Of a stretch of 64,000 nt of DNA, positions 10,871 to 21,835 are shown one piece after another (the stretch's first letter is position 1; each line of letters opens with the position of its first letter). This DNA is from Thereva unica (taxonomy: Eukaryota > Arthropoda > Insecta > Diptera > Therevidae), in contig OX465281.1 in the NCBI GenBank assembly GCA_949987705.1, positions 172,622,516-172,686,515 of the forward strand, given 5' to 3'. A model generated the notes under the pieces. It had not been told where the DNA came from and searched no databases. It was given only the letters and a program-made list of their open reading frames with translations. A program made the position numbers and the translations under genes.

Positions 10871-11167
10871 TAAAAAACAACACTCAATAATTATTTTTTA
10901 GCACCATTTTTGAAGTGAAAACTTCTTTAGCCGCGTTGGGCACTTTTTGATAGGGGAAAATGTTATGGGTTCGCGTCACCGACATGCTCATGACTGGCGC
11001 ACGCGCTCAATCGATTATAATCAAAAACTATAATCAAAAACTATATATAAATCTGACCGCCTACTATTATTCAATTAAGTATCGAAAATGAAAATATAAA
11101 ACCAGTCATTTTGACTGATGTGTTAAATATCTGTTTTCCAAATTTGTTTGGATCCTTGATCCTGAAG

Positions 11168-12530
11168 ATGTCTTCAGACGATAACAAAAGAAAAAAAAAG
11201 ACAAGAAGATGAAGAAGAATTGGTAGCAGCGGTTTCCTCGGATAAAAGGGAAAAATCAGATGAAATTGAAAGAAAGAGAAAACTCCAAAATAAAGTTAGG
11301 TGTCAGCGACATAGAGATAAAAGAAAAAGTGATATAAAAATTAATTCACAAATTTCTGACCATCAAACAATAACAATTGAAGAGGAGATGAAAATTAAAC
11401 GTCGTAAAGAACAAGAAAAACAAAAAAGTAAACGGTATAGAGATAAGAAAAGAGCAGCTAATTTGCTTAGTTTACAGACAGATCATCCCTCAAAAGCAAT
11501 TGCAAAGCATGTTCCTGAACGACAAAATTTTCATACCTCACAAATTCCAGGCCCGTCAACAAGAAATGTTCCATATATTCCACCAACTCATACACCTAGC
11601 GCTGTTGGCCCATCAATACTAAATGAATTATACATTCCAGAATCATTTTCAGATTATAATACCGACGTTCAAAACGATATTCCTTCACAAGTAAATTATG
11701 TTTCACAATTAGATGAACCAAGAATAGTAAACTATGCATCAAATCCCCAAAATATTCTTCCATGTGATGCTCAAAATAATATTCAAAGCCTATGTTCTCA
11801 ACATAACCTATCTGTACAAACATACTCTTCTTTCCAACAAAATTCCAGTGTCCATCGAGAATTTCAAAAAGATTTTCTTGAAAATGATTTTGGCCATGTT
11901 TGTGACATTTGTGATAGACTGTGGTTTAAAAAAGATTTGAAAATTTTTGTCAATAACGTATGACTCCCAATATTAAATTTATAAGAACAATGGTCGAAAA
12001 TGCTGATTTAGCTGAGATAAAAATTTGCTCAACTTGCTTGACAACAATTAATAAGAATCGTGTTCCACCACTTTCGGTATATAATGGATTCAGATATTCT
12101 CCACTTCCGGAAAATCTAAGAAATTCTCCATTAGATTTGGTCACAGAAAGACTTATATCTTCAAGAATACCATTCATGCAAATTCGAAGACTTCGACATA
12201 TTCATGGTCAATTCGGAATCTATGGGCAGGTAATAAATGTTCCAACAGAAGTAAATACAATGGTACATTCATTACCAAGAAATATAGATGACGATCATAG
12301 CATTACAGTTCATATTAAAAGAAAGAAAATACACAAATCCAGCTACCTTTATGGTATAGTCAACAAAAGAAAAATAAAAACGTGGTTGCGATACTTGAAA
12401 GGTACACCTCTTTTTACTTCTTATGGAATTACGATTCAAGAAATATAGAATTTTGTATTACTTCAAAAGAATCGAATTTCAACATCTAAGTTCTAAGTTT
12501 TCACTTCTCTCGGCAGTCCCTATAACTGCC
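11168..12530 (+). pseudogene. Helitron/Helentron Rep-helicase N-terminal fragment (DUF6570-like)
   Basis: Starts at an ATG whose first codons are also found at 46.33 kb (minus). Two overlapping frames (to 11963 and from 11960) code first for a Lys/Arg-rich region with repeated R-x-R-D-K patterns. Next comes a C-x2-C finger (V-C-D-I-C), then a broken stretch, a second C-x2-C, and the conserved IPFMQIRRL...HGQFGIYGQVINVP block of the region preceding Helitron Rep domains. The copy frameshifts near 11950. Its last homology is IEFQH, just before the HUH motif, where it jumps to non-coding sequence. The copy at 44.4 kb ends at the same point. Confidence 0.75.
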
Positions 12531-13996
12531 ATTTTTTTTTTTATTTTTTCTTAGCGGTAACAAACAACAAAAATAGATATAATAATTTATCATTAATTAA
12601 TTTACTTTTATTTTGTTTTTTATAGTCTACTAGTCACAGCAAAAAAATTGTTTTTTACTTTTATTTATTAAATTTAAATTTTTATTATCTGTTTTTTAAC
12701 TTATTCTTAAATTGCATTTAAAAAATCGTTAATTTATTAAATATTGCAATTTAAATGAGTTTTGTACTGGCAGCCGCCACGGTGCCGAAGCAACCGCCAC
12801 GGTGCCAGCGTGACCACCACCGACCGCGTTTTTTTTTCTTTTTTTATTATTTTTTATTAATTATTATTCGATGCGCCGCGATCGAAGTTAAAATCAAGAC
12901 TCTTCGTATCGTTTTTAAAAGTTATTTTACTATCCTCAAAAAGTATCCATGTAATTGCGTAATTGCAATTTAGGCCGTTTGCCAAAATACCATTTCGAAT
13001 TTTTCTCATTTCCCAGGGCACTTCGATATCCCAAAGTGTGCCAAAATACCAATTCACACATTTCAATGACAATTAAAAACTTTTAAGTAAAAATGGACGA
13101 AGAAACAACATTTGCAGAAAATTTATTAAAATTTTATTATGTTAGATTCGATTGTTAGATTTATTCTCTTTCTTATAAATAAATGATTGAGCGTTATCCC
13201 TGATTGCAATATTTTTTTAGTTTCTTCCTGCAAAACTAAAAAAATTGTATTAAAATTATGTCTCCTTGCGAGTGTTTGAAACAAAAAAAAAAAATAATAA
13301 TAATTGGTTTCCAGTTAGGTTTTGTTTTTATTCTTTGGTGTAATTAAATATTAACTTTTTAAATTAATTAACGGTAAATCTATTTCCACTTGATATTAAA
13401 ATAATCAGACAATCATATTTGTTTTTGTTTGCATATTTTTCTTGAAACATTTGTAAAGCCCATCTCCGTTTAGCTAAAGAACAAACTTATTATCTTAAGC
13501 CGTTCTTGCATTTCCATTTTTCCTTTATTGTTATTACTTGTTTGCTTTTTTAAATTTATTTAACGGCTGACTTGATTAAAGTAAAAACTGAAATGTTTAT
13601 AATAATTTACACATTTCCATAGACGCAAACCGTCGAAAATCAAATTTACCAATTGAAATGGGTTTTCCATACAAATTGACATTTGAATTGCTATTTTGGC
13701 ACAGACCCTTAACATGCAAAAATTGCTGTATTGCACTTTTTGATTCCGACATTTTGGTTGCAAATATTTGCGAAAATTATCTCGCCGACGGAAAAGCTCA
13801 AATTGCTTTTGCCTTCGTCATTTCCCGTGAAGGAAAGTATCTTATTTCAACTTGGATTTTGTCATGAAATATATTTTCCGTTTAGAAGTTTTGGTTTTTT
13901 TTGTTGCAAATATTGAATTTTAAAAAATTTTCCGTTAAGGGTTTTTCAATTTGTAGGAAATTTAGGAACGTTAAGTTTTTCTTTTTATACATTACA
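12531..13996. other. No gene seen (right part of the 4.1-kb insertion)
   Basis: AT-rich DNA with a GC-rich patch at about 12770-12830 in which ccgccacggtgcc occurs twice. Short frames at 12755-12973 and 13560-13916 have no family signature. Confidence 0.5.
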
Positions 13997-14003
13997 GCAC
14001 TGT

Positions 14004-15745
14004 GGATTTGAAAAGAGAATTAAGTAAGCGCTCATTGTCAACGGTGGGTGCTAAAAATTCCTTAACCGCGCTGCTTCGAGAAGCTATGGTGAAGGAGGGT
14101 AAAAATCCTGAAACCTACATGTTTGAAGGCGAGGTAGAAGCAGAGCCAGAAGAAGCAACAGTGAGTATGGCAGAACTTTTTAAAACATTAATGGCGATGA
14201 AAGAAGCACAAGAACGGTCATCAGCAGAGATGAAGGAAGCGACAACCAAGATGAAAGAAGCGCAAGAACGGTCATCAGCAGAGATGAAAGAAGCGACAAA
14301 AGAGATCAAGGCGGAAGTGTTGGCGTTAAAAGACGAACAGAAAATATCAGCAGTAGCTCATGAACGCTCGTTAGCAGAACTCAAAGAGTCTATGGAAGAA
14401 CAGAGAAACCAGATGGAGCAGAAATTTGAACTAATGTCACTCTCTGTTGACAAAAAGCTGGAAAATCTCGAATCTTTCATTAAAGCAAATGTAGAGAATG
14501 ATCTGGAAAAGCTCGAAAATTATATTAGGGGAAACGATGAAAAGTTGAAGATTGAGCTAGAATCTGTCAGACCCGAGCTAGAAAGGGTAAAGATTCACCA
14601 CCCAGCGACGGCATCTCACGAAGTCATCGGAGTTAGGAAACTGCAGCCTCCAACTTTCGACGGGCAAAGCCCGTGGTCTACTTACAAGCTTCAATTCAAA
14701 GCAGCAGCAGGTAATTTCTGGACCGAAGAGGAAAAAGCGATGGCCTTAACTTTGTAACTAAGGGGTACAGAAGCAGAAATATTGCAGTCAATACCAGCAG
14801 AACATCGCAACACCTACGGGTTCATAGTTCAAGCGCTGGAAATGCGTTACGATGATCAGCATCTGCAAGAGGTTTATCGACTTCAACTTCGAAGTAGACT
14901 TCAAAAGCCAGGAGAAACTTTACAACAACTAGGCGCCGATATCGAGAGGTTAGTGCATCTGGCTTATCCTAGCTTCGGACAAGACTACATCAATGGAATA
15001 GCAAGAGCTCTTCTTAACGCATTTGCTGACCGGGACTTGCAACAGGCAGCCAGATTGGCCGGAAAGAAGACTACCCAAGAAGTTTTGGCATATGCTCTGG
15101 CATACGAGGCAGCAAAGCAAGCAACAAGGAGTACGGTCCACGTCAGGGGAATCAATGCGACTGAGAAAATTTGCCATCGAATCAACACCTCGGAAGTACG
15201 TCGCCGTCTGCGATGCTGGAACTGTGGTGGGACGGGCCAAAGGAGTTGTCGAAAGCGAAGGAGAGTGGAATCTCCAGGGAGTAGAAGTGGCTCAACATGC
15301 TGTGAAAAATGTGGACAACAGGAGAAGGGCGACCGGAGGGAGTTGGTGGGGAAAATTGAGACCTCTGATGTCATCAACATCACCCAACTGCAACGTAGCA
15401 ACAACAGCCTTGTAATCGAGGGGAAAGTTGGTGATGAACAATGCACAATTACAGTGGATACAGGTGCTTCAAGATCTGTCCTCCGGGCTGGCTTGGTCGG
15501 TAGAAAGTGGCTGAAAAACGCGGACCAGTACACTTTGAAAACGATAACCGGAGAACCAGTGAGATTACATGGGGATACAATGATGGATGTGGTGCTTGGC
15601 GACATTGAGTTTATACATGCGTTCCTTGTAGCGGACATAGTAGACGAGTGTATTCTCGGCTTGGACTTTATGACAACACACGGAATACTATTGGAAATTG
15701 GGGAAGGAATGATGAAACATCGCAACAGGGGAATTCCAATGGATT
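14004..15745 (+). pseudogene. gag-pro: Gypsy A gag and protease, truncated
   Basis: Continues the frame of 9854-9885. After a short SAP-like N-terminal stretch there is a strong coiled coil with a 19-residue direct duplication (A-Q-E-R-S-S-A-E-M-K core, 14206-14309). A TAA near 14757 interrupts the frame; it continues from 14758 in the same frame through the rest of capsid. The zinc knuckle is damaged (CWNCGGTGQRSC). The aspartic protease motif D-T-G-A-S is at about 15459-15473, with G-L-D-F downstream. Homology stops near 15745, before RT, so the 3' two thirds of the element are missing. Closely related to copies B and C. Confidence 0.85.
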
Positions 15746-15774
15746 CTGCACTGTCTCGGCGACAGGCGAAATAT

Positions 15775-15891
15775 AAACATGGGGCGCATTTGAAATATAT
15801 TTTTGGTGGGCTTGGAACACATTTTTTCTAGACAAGTCGTTCTTATTTAATTATACAGTAGTTATGCAGGTTTTTATGCGCCCCATGGTTT
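15775..15891. mobile_element. Short inverted-repeat element
   Basis: aaacatggggcgcat at the left and atgcgccccatggttt at the right are near-perfect complements around 117 bp of AT-rich DNA. It lies exactly between the truncated Gypsy A and the Helitron H3 C-terminus. No ORF. Confidence 0.5.
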
Positions 15892-15895
15892 TAGT

Positions 15896-17373
15896 TTAGT
15901 CAGTTAAAAGTCCCAGAATATTACTTGATCCGTTGACGCAGCGCCACAAAGTGCCCCTAGGCATACGACATGAGAAAACAGCACGGCTACTATTGCACGA
16001 TTTCTTACCAGACGCCAGAATCTCAGCGGTTATATTAACGTTGTCCATATTTCGTGAGGCATCTACCAGCTGGTCCTGGGCTTTGATTTTGTATATACGG
16101 GCACTTTTGTTGCGGAATGAATTAAGAACCACATTGTTGTGATTTTTAACCTGTTGGTTGGTTGGGTATACTCTTAACGCCTTATCGATAGCGAACTCAC
16201 CAACTGCATCTTGATGAACTCTTCCCATAAGTACACTAAAATGCTCAGATGTCAGTTCGCCAATTCGCAGTGCATTTAGCACATCAATGAAGGCATTGTC
16301 TCCTGGTTGACGCATCTTTTCAGTCAGCTCACAAAGCGTGAATAAATGCCAGAGATGTGTGGCTGGCTGAAGGTGCTCGGGCTGTTTAAATATAGGTGTC
16401 CCAGAGCGTTTAATTGGAGGCAGTTGCAAGAGATCTCCAAACAATAATACATTGACTCCTCCAAAGAACTCGTCATCGCTGCTTTTGAGTTGTCGAAGAC
16501 GGAAATCAATCATACAGACCATTTGGTATGACACCATAGAAATTTCGTCGATAATCAGAAACTCCACCTGCCTCCATTGTTGCCTCATTGTCCACAAGAA
16601 ATTTCCCGTTAGTGGAGACATTCCTGTCATACGACCATCCTTCTATACAGGCAACTTTAACATGCTATGAATTGTTGAGCCGCTGATAAGCCGTGCTGCT
16701 ACTCCCGTTAATGCACATACTTTTACTGCGTCCTTTACACAGCATCTATTGATTTGATTTCGCAGTAAGTTCAATAAGAACGTTTTTCCTACACCGGCTC
16801 CACCAGTAAAGAATATTCTCAATCTTTCGTCACCACCAGATATCTGAGTTTGAATTGATTTGGTTACCATCTTAAATATTTCTCTTTGACCAGCATTCAT
16901 AGCTCGTTGAGCCAGTTGGAACTGGTTTTCGTTCATGGGCAAATGTTGTACTTCTTCTTCTTCTTCTAACTCAGTAGGCTCAACTTCTTCTAATATGTGG
17001 AACGCGTGCACTTGATTGGATGCATTTTCGAGCTGCCTATCCCGCTCAGGATAAAGTCTCATATGGGCACTTCTTTCTCTAAGCTGTTGTTCCCTCGCAA
17101 GGAATGCTTCTCTAGCGCTATTGTATTCTCCAATGAGCTCACCCTCGTTACGGTAAGACATATACTGCAATAACAAACTGTAATAGTAAGCTTCTGGATC
17201 GGTCGCTGCTACGAAGTTTGGTACGCGTACAACGGCTGGTGTATTTCTTATTGTCATTTTCATGTTGTCTCTAAGTGTAATAAGACGCCTCTTCGTTATT
17301 TTTTCTTGTTGCATATACGCATCTGCATCAATATTTTCTTCATTGCTGTGCGCTGGCTTTGCGTAGTATGGCT
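15896..17373 (-). pseudogene. Helitron H3 PIF1-like helicase segment
   Basis: Two in-frame pieces separated by one TAG (about 16643-16645) where relatives would read through. The upper piece holds Walker A, GGAGVGKT, about residues 171-178 from its ATG at 17314, and the T-G-V-A-A motif. The lower piece holds Walker B, D-E-I-S-M, then G-D-L-L-Q-L-P-P and an R-Q motif. The last ~40 residues lose similarity, so the C-terminal motifs are missing or frameshifted. The helicase would unwind donor DNA during rolling-circle transposition. Upstream, coding continues to about 17373, where the poly-T end of LINE J1 begins. Confidence 0.85.
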
Positions 17374-20300
17374 TTTTTTTTTATGTGTTAGTGCTAAGCT
17401 CAGGAGTCACCCTTTGTACTACTAGTCCGTCATGTCATTTGTCACGTCATGGTGCAATGTCTAGCAGTAAGCTTAGTACGGGGGAGGGGTGGGGGAATAG
17501 GTTAAGGATTATAAAGGTACGGGAGGGTATTGAAGAAGGTGGTGATGAACCCTGCGTTTGAACTCTTGGATGTTGTAGGAGCTCGGAAATACCGACTGCG
17601 AGAGATTATTCCACAGTCGAGTTGTTCGATTAACAAACGAATTCATATCTTGTTGAGTGCGTGAAAAAGGGAGTTGCAGGTGCAGGGAATGGGACGAGTG
17701 GGCTAATCTGGTGTTGCGGGTATAAGATTGCCGTGGAGGCAAAAGAGCGTTTAACTCGGAAGAACAGTCACTGTGATAGTAGCGATAAAATTTTGTCAGT
17801 GCTGCTACATTCCTACGGTGGCTTAGGGGGTCGATGTTGGAGCAAGCGGTATCGTCATTAATTAACTTAAGGGCCTTTTTTTGGACCTTATCTAACCATG
17901 CTAAGGTTGTTATTGGAGCGCCGCCCCAAATGAGGGAGTTGTATTCGAGAAGAGGCCGAATGTAGGATTTATAAATAACAGCACGGGCCGATGGCTGGAG
18001 GAGGAACCTGAACCTCTTAAGAAATCCCAAGCACTGGGATGCTTGTTTGGCGATTTGGAATATATGGTCATTCCATCGGAAGTCTTTGGCTAATGTCACG
18101 CCTAAGATGTGTAGGGATGGGTCGGCCTTTATTTCTACGTTATCCACTGTCAAGGATGGTGAGGTGTTGATCTTTTTCTTTGAAATAAGACAGTACTTGG
18201 TTTTGGAGGGGTTGAATTCGACACGATTCTTTTTTCCCCACTCTATAATAAGTTCAATGTCGTTCTTAATAGAGTTGAACATTAGTTCACGATCATCAAG
18301 ACAGGATCTGGCATGTGTCTGTCTTGTATCGAAGCTGTACGAGTAACGTAAAGTACCGTCGTCAGCGAAGCTGAGAAGTGGGTTGGAGGGGATTGAAAGA
18401 AGGTCATTTATAAAGATGAGAAATAGGGCCGGTGATAAAATTGACCCCTGGGGGACCCCCGCAGAGATGGGGTGAGATTCAGATTTGACGCCATCCTAAA
18501 CTACCTTAATTGAACGGCCGGAGAGGAAACTCTCAACCCACTTATACAGAAGCGAGTCTATTCCAATAGCTTTGAGTTTAGCTAACAAGGCTGAGTGCCA
18601 TACTCTATCAAAAGCCTTGGAGATATCTAAAGCAACCAAACTAGATTCACTAGATCCATGCAAACTTCGGTTGAGGTGTTCTGTAAGGCAGACTAAAAGA
18701 TCACCAGTGGATCTTTTTTGTCGGAAGCCGTATTGTTTGTCGTTTATAAGTTGGTTGGATTCTAGGTATCCCATTAGCTTTTTGTTAATTATCGTCTCCA
18801 TGGTTTTGGAGAGGATAGAAGTGATTGCTATTGGGCGGTAGTTGGAGGGAAGGCTGGAGTTACCTTTTTTCGGTATTGGCTGCACATGAGCAAGTTTCCA
18901 AGAGTCTGGGTAAACTCCGGAAGAGTATGATAGGGCAAAGAGTTTGCGCAGAGGTTTAGCCAAAGGTGAGGCGCATTGTTTTAAGACGATAGGGGGTATA
19001 TTATCGGGTCCAGTGGATTTGTTGACATCGAGCTCCTTGAGGCACCTGTACACCTCGCGAGTCCTGAAGAAAACCCTGTCCATTAAATGAGCGCTGTGCT
19101 CGAGGACCGGGGGTAGCGTATCATTTTGGGGTAGAGAAGAATTTGAAGCAAACAGAGATGCTAATAAATCGGCCTTGGATTTTCTGTCTGTTATCACCTT
19201 TTCATCGTGGATGAATGAAGGAGTTGTGGAGGTGGTGAAATTCTTCTTGATGGAACTTACCAAGGACCAGAAGTTTTTGCTACCAGAGGTTGCATTAAGG
19301 AGTTTACTTCTCAACTTGCTGTCAAATGAATTTTTGACATTCCTGATGGTGACTTTACAGGAATTTCTTAGTTTTATATACTCTGCACGGAGCGATTCAC
19401 TCGGGAAGCTCTTGTAGGCTCGAAAGGCGGCTTCTTTATTTCTGATTGCATTCATACACTCCTGATTAAACCATCTGTTGGGCCTAGGCTTCACAGATTT
19501 GGTAGAATGAGGAATAAACAAATGCATTCCTGCCTGTATGATTCTAGTGATACGGATAGCGGCAGAGTTGACGTTTTTATTACGGAAACACTGGTTCCAG
19601 TCAGTAGATTGGAAAAAATTAGTAAGCCCCAGCCAATTGGCCTTCCCATAATGCCATACAGTTCTTCTGACTGGTTTGGGAGGGGTGGGAAATTTGAATG
19701 GGAAGCTAGCGCTAACTAAGCAGTGGTCCGAATTGCCGAGAGGTGAATCAACTGTGACGGTATATCTTGCTGGATGAGAAGTAAGGAAAAGATCAAGGAG
19801 ATATCTTCCTTGATCAGCAACATCAGGGACTCTTGTGGGAAGATCCACAATTTGGTGCAAGTTATTGATGTCTGCAAAGAGCTCGACGTCCTTGCCAGAA
19901 ACACTGATGCCATTTGAGTAAGTCAGCCAGTTTACATTGTGAACATTGAAATCACCCGCAACGATGATTTCACACTCAGGATTGGACGATAAAAATCCCG
20001 AGATTTGTTCGGAAATAGTGTCAAACGATGAAGTGGAGGCTTCGTTACTTATGTTAGGGCTTCTGTATAGGAAGCAAAAGAATATGACGTGGTTTCGGAT
20101 GATGATTTTAATCCAAAGTGAGTTAAAATCTGAAGAAGTGCTTTTGCATATTTTAAAATGAGCCACGTCATCCCTAACGTAGATGGCAATGCCCCTATGG
20201 GGAGAGAGGTTATGCACTAAAGTGTACCCTGATATCTGATATTGACTTAAGTCATTATCGGGTGATATTTGGGTTTCACTAAGTGCGAGGATTGGGGGTT

Positions 20301-20686
20301 TAAAGTTTAATAAGTGGCACTCAACAAAAGAGAAGTTCGCATGAAGTCCACGAATGTTACAGAGGTCAATAACAAAGCTTGACTTGTAACGGGACTTCGG
20401 TTGCGCGGGTTCAATTGCCACATTCTTAGAGATATTTCCCGGAATTACATCTGCCGCAACCATCAGAGTCAACGAAATTTGCCTGCGTTAAAGTGTTATG
20501 CCTTTTGAAACGAGGCAAATTTCGTCGACCGACAGATTTCGGGTGCGACACTTGCAGGTCCGAGAATCGAGTGAGGGTAGGAAGCAAAGGGAACTTACTT
20601 GTGCTGTTCGTCGGTCGCTTGTCTGTAGAAAGGGTGATGAGGCCTTCGCTTCACACTGCCGCGCGTATTTTTGTCCACTCGAACAA
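17374..20686 (-). mobile_element. LINE J1: jockey/CR1-group non-LTR retrotransposon
   Basis: About 3.3 kb inserted between the Rep and helicase segments of H3. The H3 frame resumes cleanly on both sides, after the codons for AMLFE at 20687 and with PYYAK at 17373. The 3' end (left) has an A-run on the minus strand, 17374-17383. The 5' leader is about 210 bp. There is no ORF1, so either this family has a single ORF or the copy is 5'-truncated at a point that still leaves a leader. No clear target duplication. Other copies or pieces: 591-751, 6881-6988, 51745-51915 and 59085-61224. Confidence 0.85.
17509..20472 (-). pseudogene. LINE J1 endonuclease-reverse transcriptase, one nonsense codon
   Basis: One continuous frame of about 988 codons broken only by TAG at 18496-18498. 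The second copy J2 has TTG there. The first ~230 residues are an APE-type endonuclease (L-S-E-T-Q, V-A-G-D-F-N, N-S-D-H motifs). RT follows with Y-R-P-I-A, G-F-R-Q-K-R-S-T and A-L-D-I-S-K-A-F-D; the catalytic F-A-D-D comes after the stop. The C-terminal part has S-K-T-K-Y-C and ends Y-P-P-V-P-L. No RNase H. The endonuclease nicks target DNA and the RT primes from it. This copy looks otherwise intact, so the stop may be young. Confidence 0.9.
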
Positions 20687-21769
20687 CATCGCAAATTCGA
20701 ATAGGCTCATGGTGCTGAAGTTGTAGTCTGGGTGTTCGGTTGGTCGTTTTTCGTATCTCTCAAATATATTAGCACAGTATCCAATTGCTTGCCCAGTGTC
20801 ACCAAACTTTAAAACTTTGTAGCGCTGTTGAGGTTTACGAGTATTGAAAAATACAGCTTTTCTCGAGCTATCTCGCAAATTCAGATGGCAAAGCCTGAAA
20901 ACGCATTCACGTGCTGAAACTTGGCGTTCTTTTAATATGCGCATACATATTTTGAATAGTTGACGAAACACGTGAGTTTCTTCTCTCCTAATTTGTTGAA
21001 TAGCTCGTGTTATTTCGCCGTCCAAGTTTGTAGGTTCCGATTTGGCTACATATTTAGCAATGTAGTACGCAATTGACTCGTTTGTGCCGCATGGTTGAAT
21101 GTCCATGTTACCTTTCCACATTTTAAGAAATTTAGGGTTGTAATTGTTGACCCAACGATCATTATTTCTTCGTTGCAGCACACATATTCTTCCACCATTA
21201 CGAATGAATTCGTCACTAGAAGGATCAATAACATGTGTCTCTGTGCACTCCTCACGAGGAAAGTTGAATCGGCATATGTTTGTGGTGTTATTTTTAAAAC
21301 ATGTAGTAGTGTGATGATGCATCTGACATTTCCTTACCAATTCCTGCAATTCTGGGTCTTCTGGGGCAATAGTTGTACTACACACAGAGTCAATGCGAGC
21401 TATTCCTTCCGGAGTCTCAACAGATGGATGATTTTCAACCCAGACAACCATATGCAGATGCGGACTCCCTCTATTCTGAAACTCAATACGCCACCAATGA
21501 TCTTTTACTCTGCTGCCGAATATTCCAAAGTCAGTTTTAAGAAAACGCATCAACGCATTCACGCGTACCATAAAGTGTCTGCTCACGGCAACTGGGTACA
21601 ATTTAATCAAGCGTTGAGTTTCATTGAGATCTAAACTGAGTGGATCAACATTTTGCTTACCGTCAGCCATAAGAAGGACTTTCCTCATGTCAGTCCAGTA
21701 GAGGTCATTGCAACTCAATGTAACAAAATAGTTTGGAGGACCTAGACATCTTATCTGTGCTATTAAATC
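20687..21769 (-). pseudogene. Helitron H3 Rep (HUH endonuclease) segment
   Basis: Contains the C-L-G-P-P-x-Y-F-V-T-L-S-C-N-D-L-Y-W block of Helitron_like_N. Next is the HUH motif in GSPHLHMVVW (H-L-H at about 21460-21452), a Cys/His-rich stretch, and the two catalytic Tyr in YYIAKYVAK (about 21065-21050). Rep cleaves and joins the transposon ends. The apparent ATG at 21799 belongs to the 66-bp insertion upstream. The true frame continues from the N-terminal segment once that insertion is removed. It ends at LINE J1. Confidence 0.9.
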
Positions 21770-21835
21770 TTGATCTTGAATTAAGATTGTAGTAACCATA
21801 CCAATAAAGGTGTTTAAAAAAAAAAAAAAAAAAAA
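21770..21835 (+). mobile_element. 66-bp 5'-truncated retroposon with poly(A)
   Basis: A 45-base tract ending 'ccaataaaggtgttt' plus about 20 A, flanked by the 8-bp direct repeat ATTAAATC (21762-21769 and 21836-21843). Removing it with one repeat restores the H3 reading frame (...ALSDLIAQIRC...). The poly(A), AATAAA-like signal and target duplication identify a LINE-mediated insertion too short to classify. Confidence 0.85.

Larger units (their letters stand above)
9886..13996. mobile_element. 4.1-kb insertion in Gypsy A gag, flanked by GCACTGT
   Basis: The two flanks rejoin the gag frame exactly, with 7-bp direct repeats GCACTGT. The insert starts tgtattaaataac and ends tatacattaca, with only TGTA/TACA symmetrical at the tips. 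It contains a 147-bp-arm palindrome (9992-10332), a repeat shared with 24.2 kb (10650-10870) and a Helitron-type N-terminal gene fragment (11168-12530). I cannot assign a superfamily. The tips and 7-bp duplication would fit a DNA transposon, but no matching transposase is visible. Confidence 0.7.

Noticed and set aside
14985..15725. Long minus-strand ORF opposite Gypsy A protease
   Set aside because: Shadow of the gag-protease frame; no motif of its own. The same shadow appears at 52121-52693 over fragment B.
17374..20686. Target-site duplication around LINE J1
   Set aside because: The Helitron frame resumes cleanly, but no convincing direct repeat is present at the two edges.
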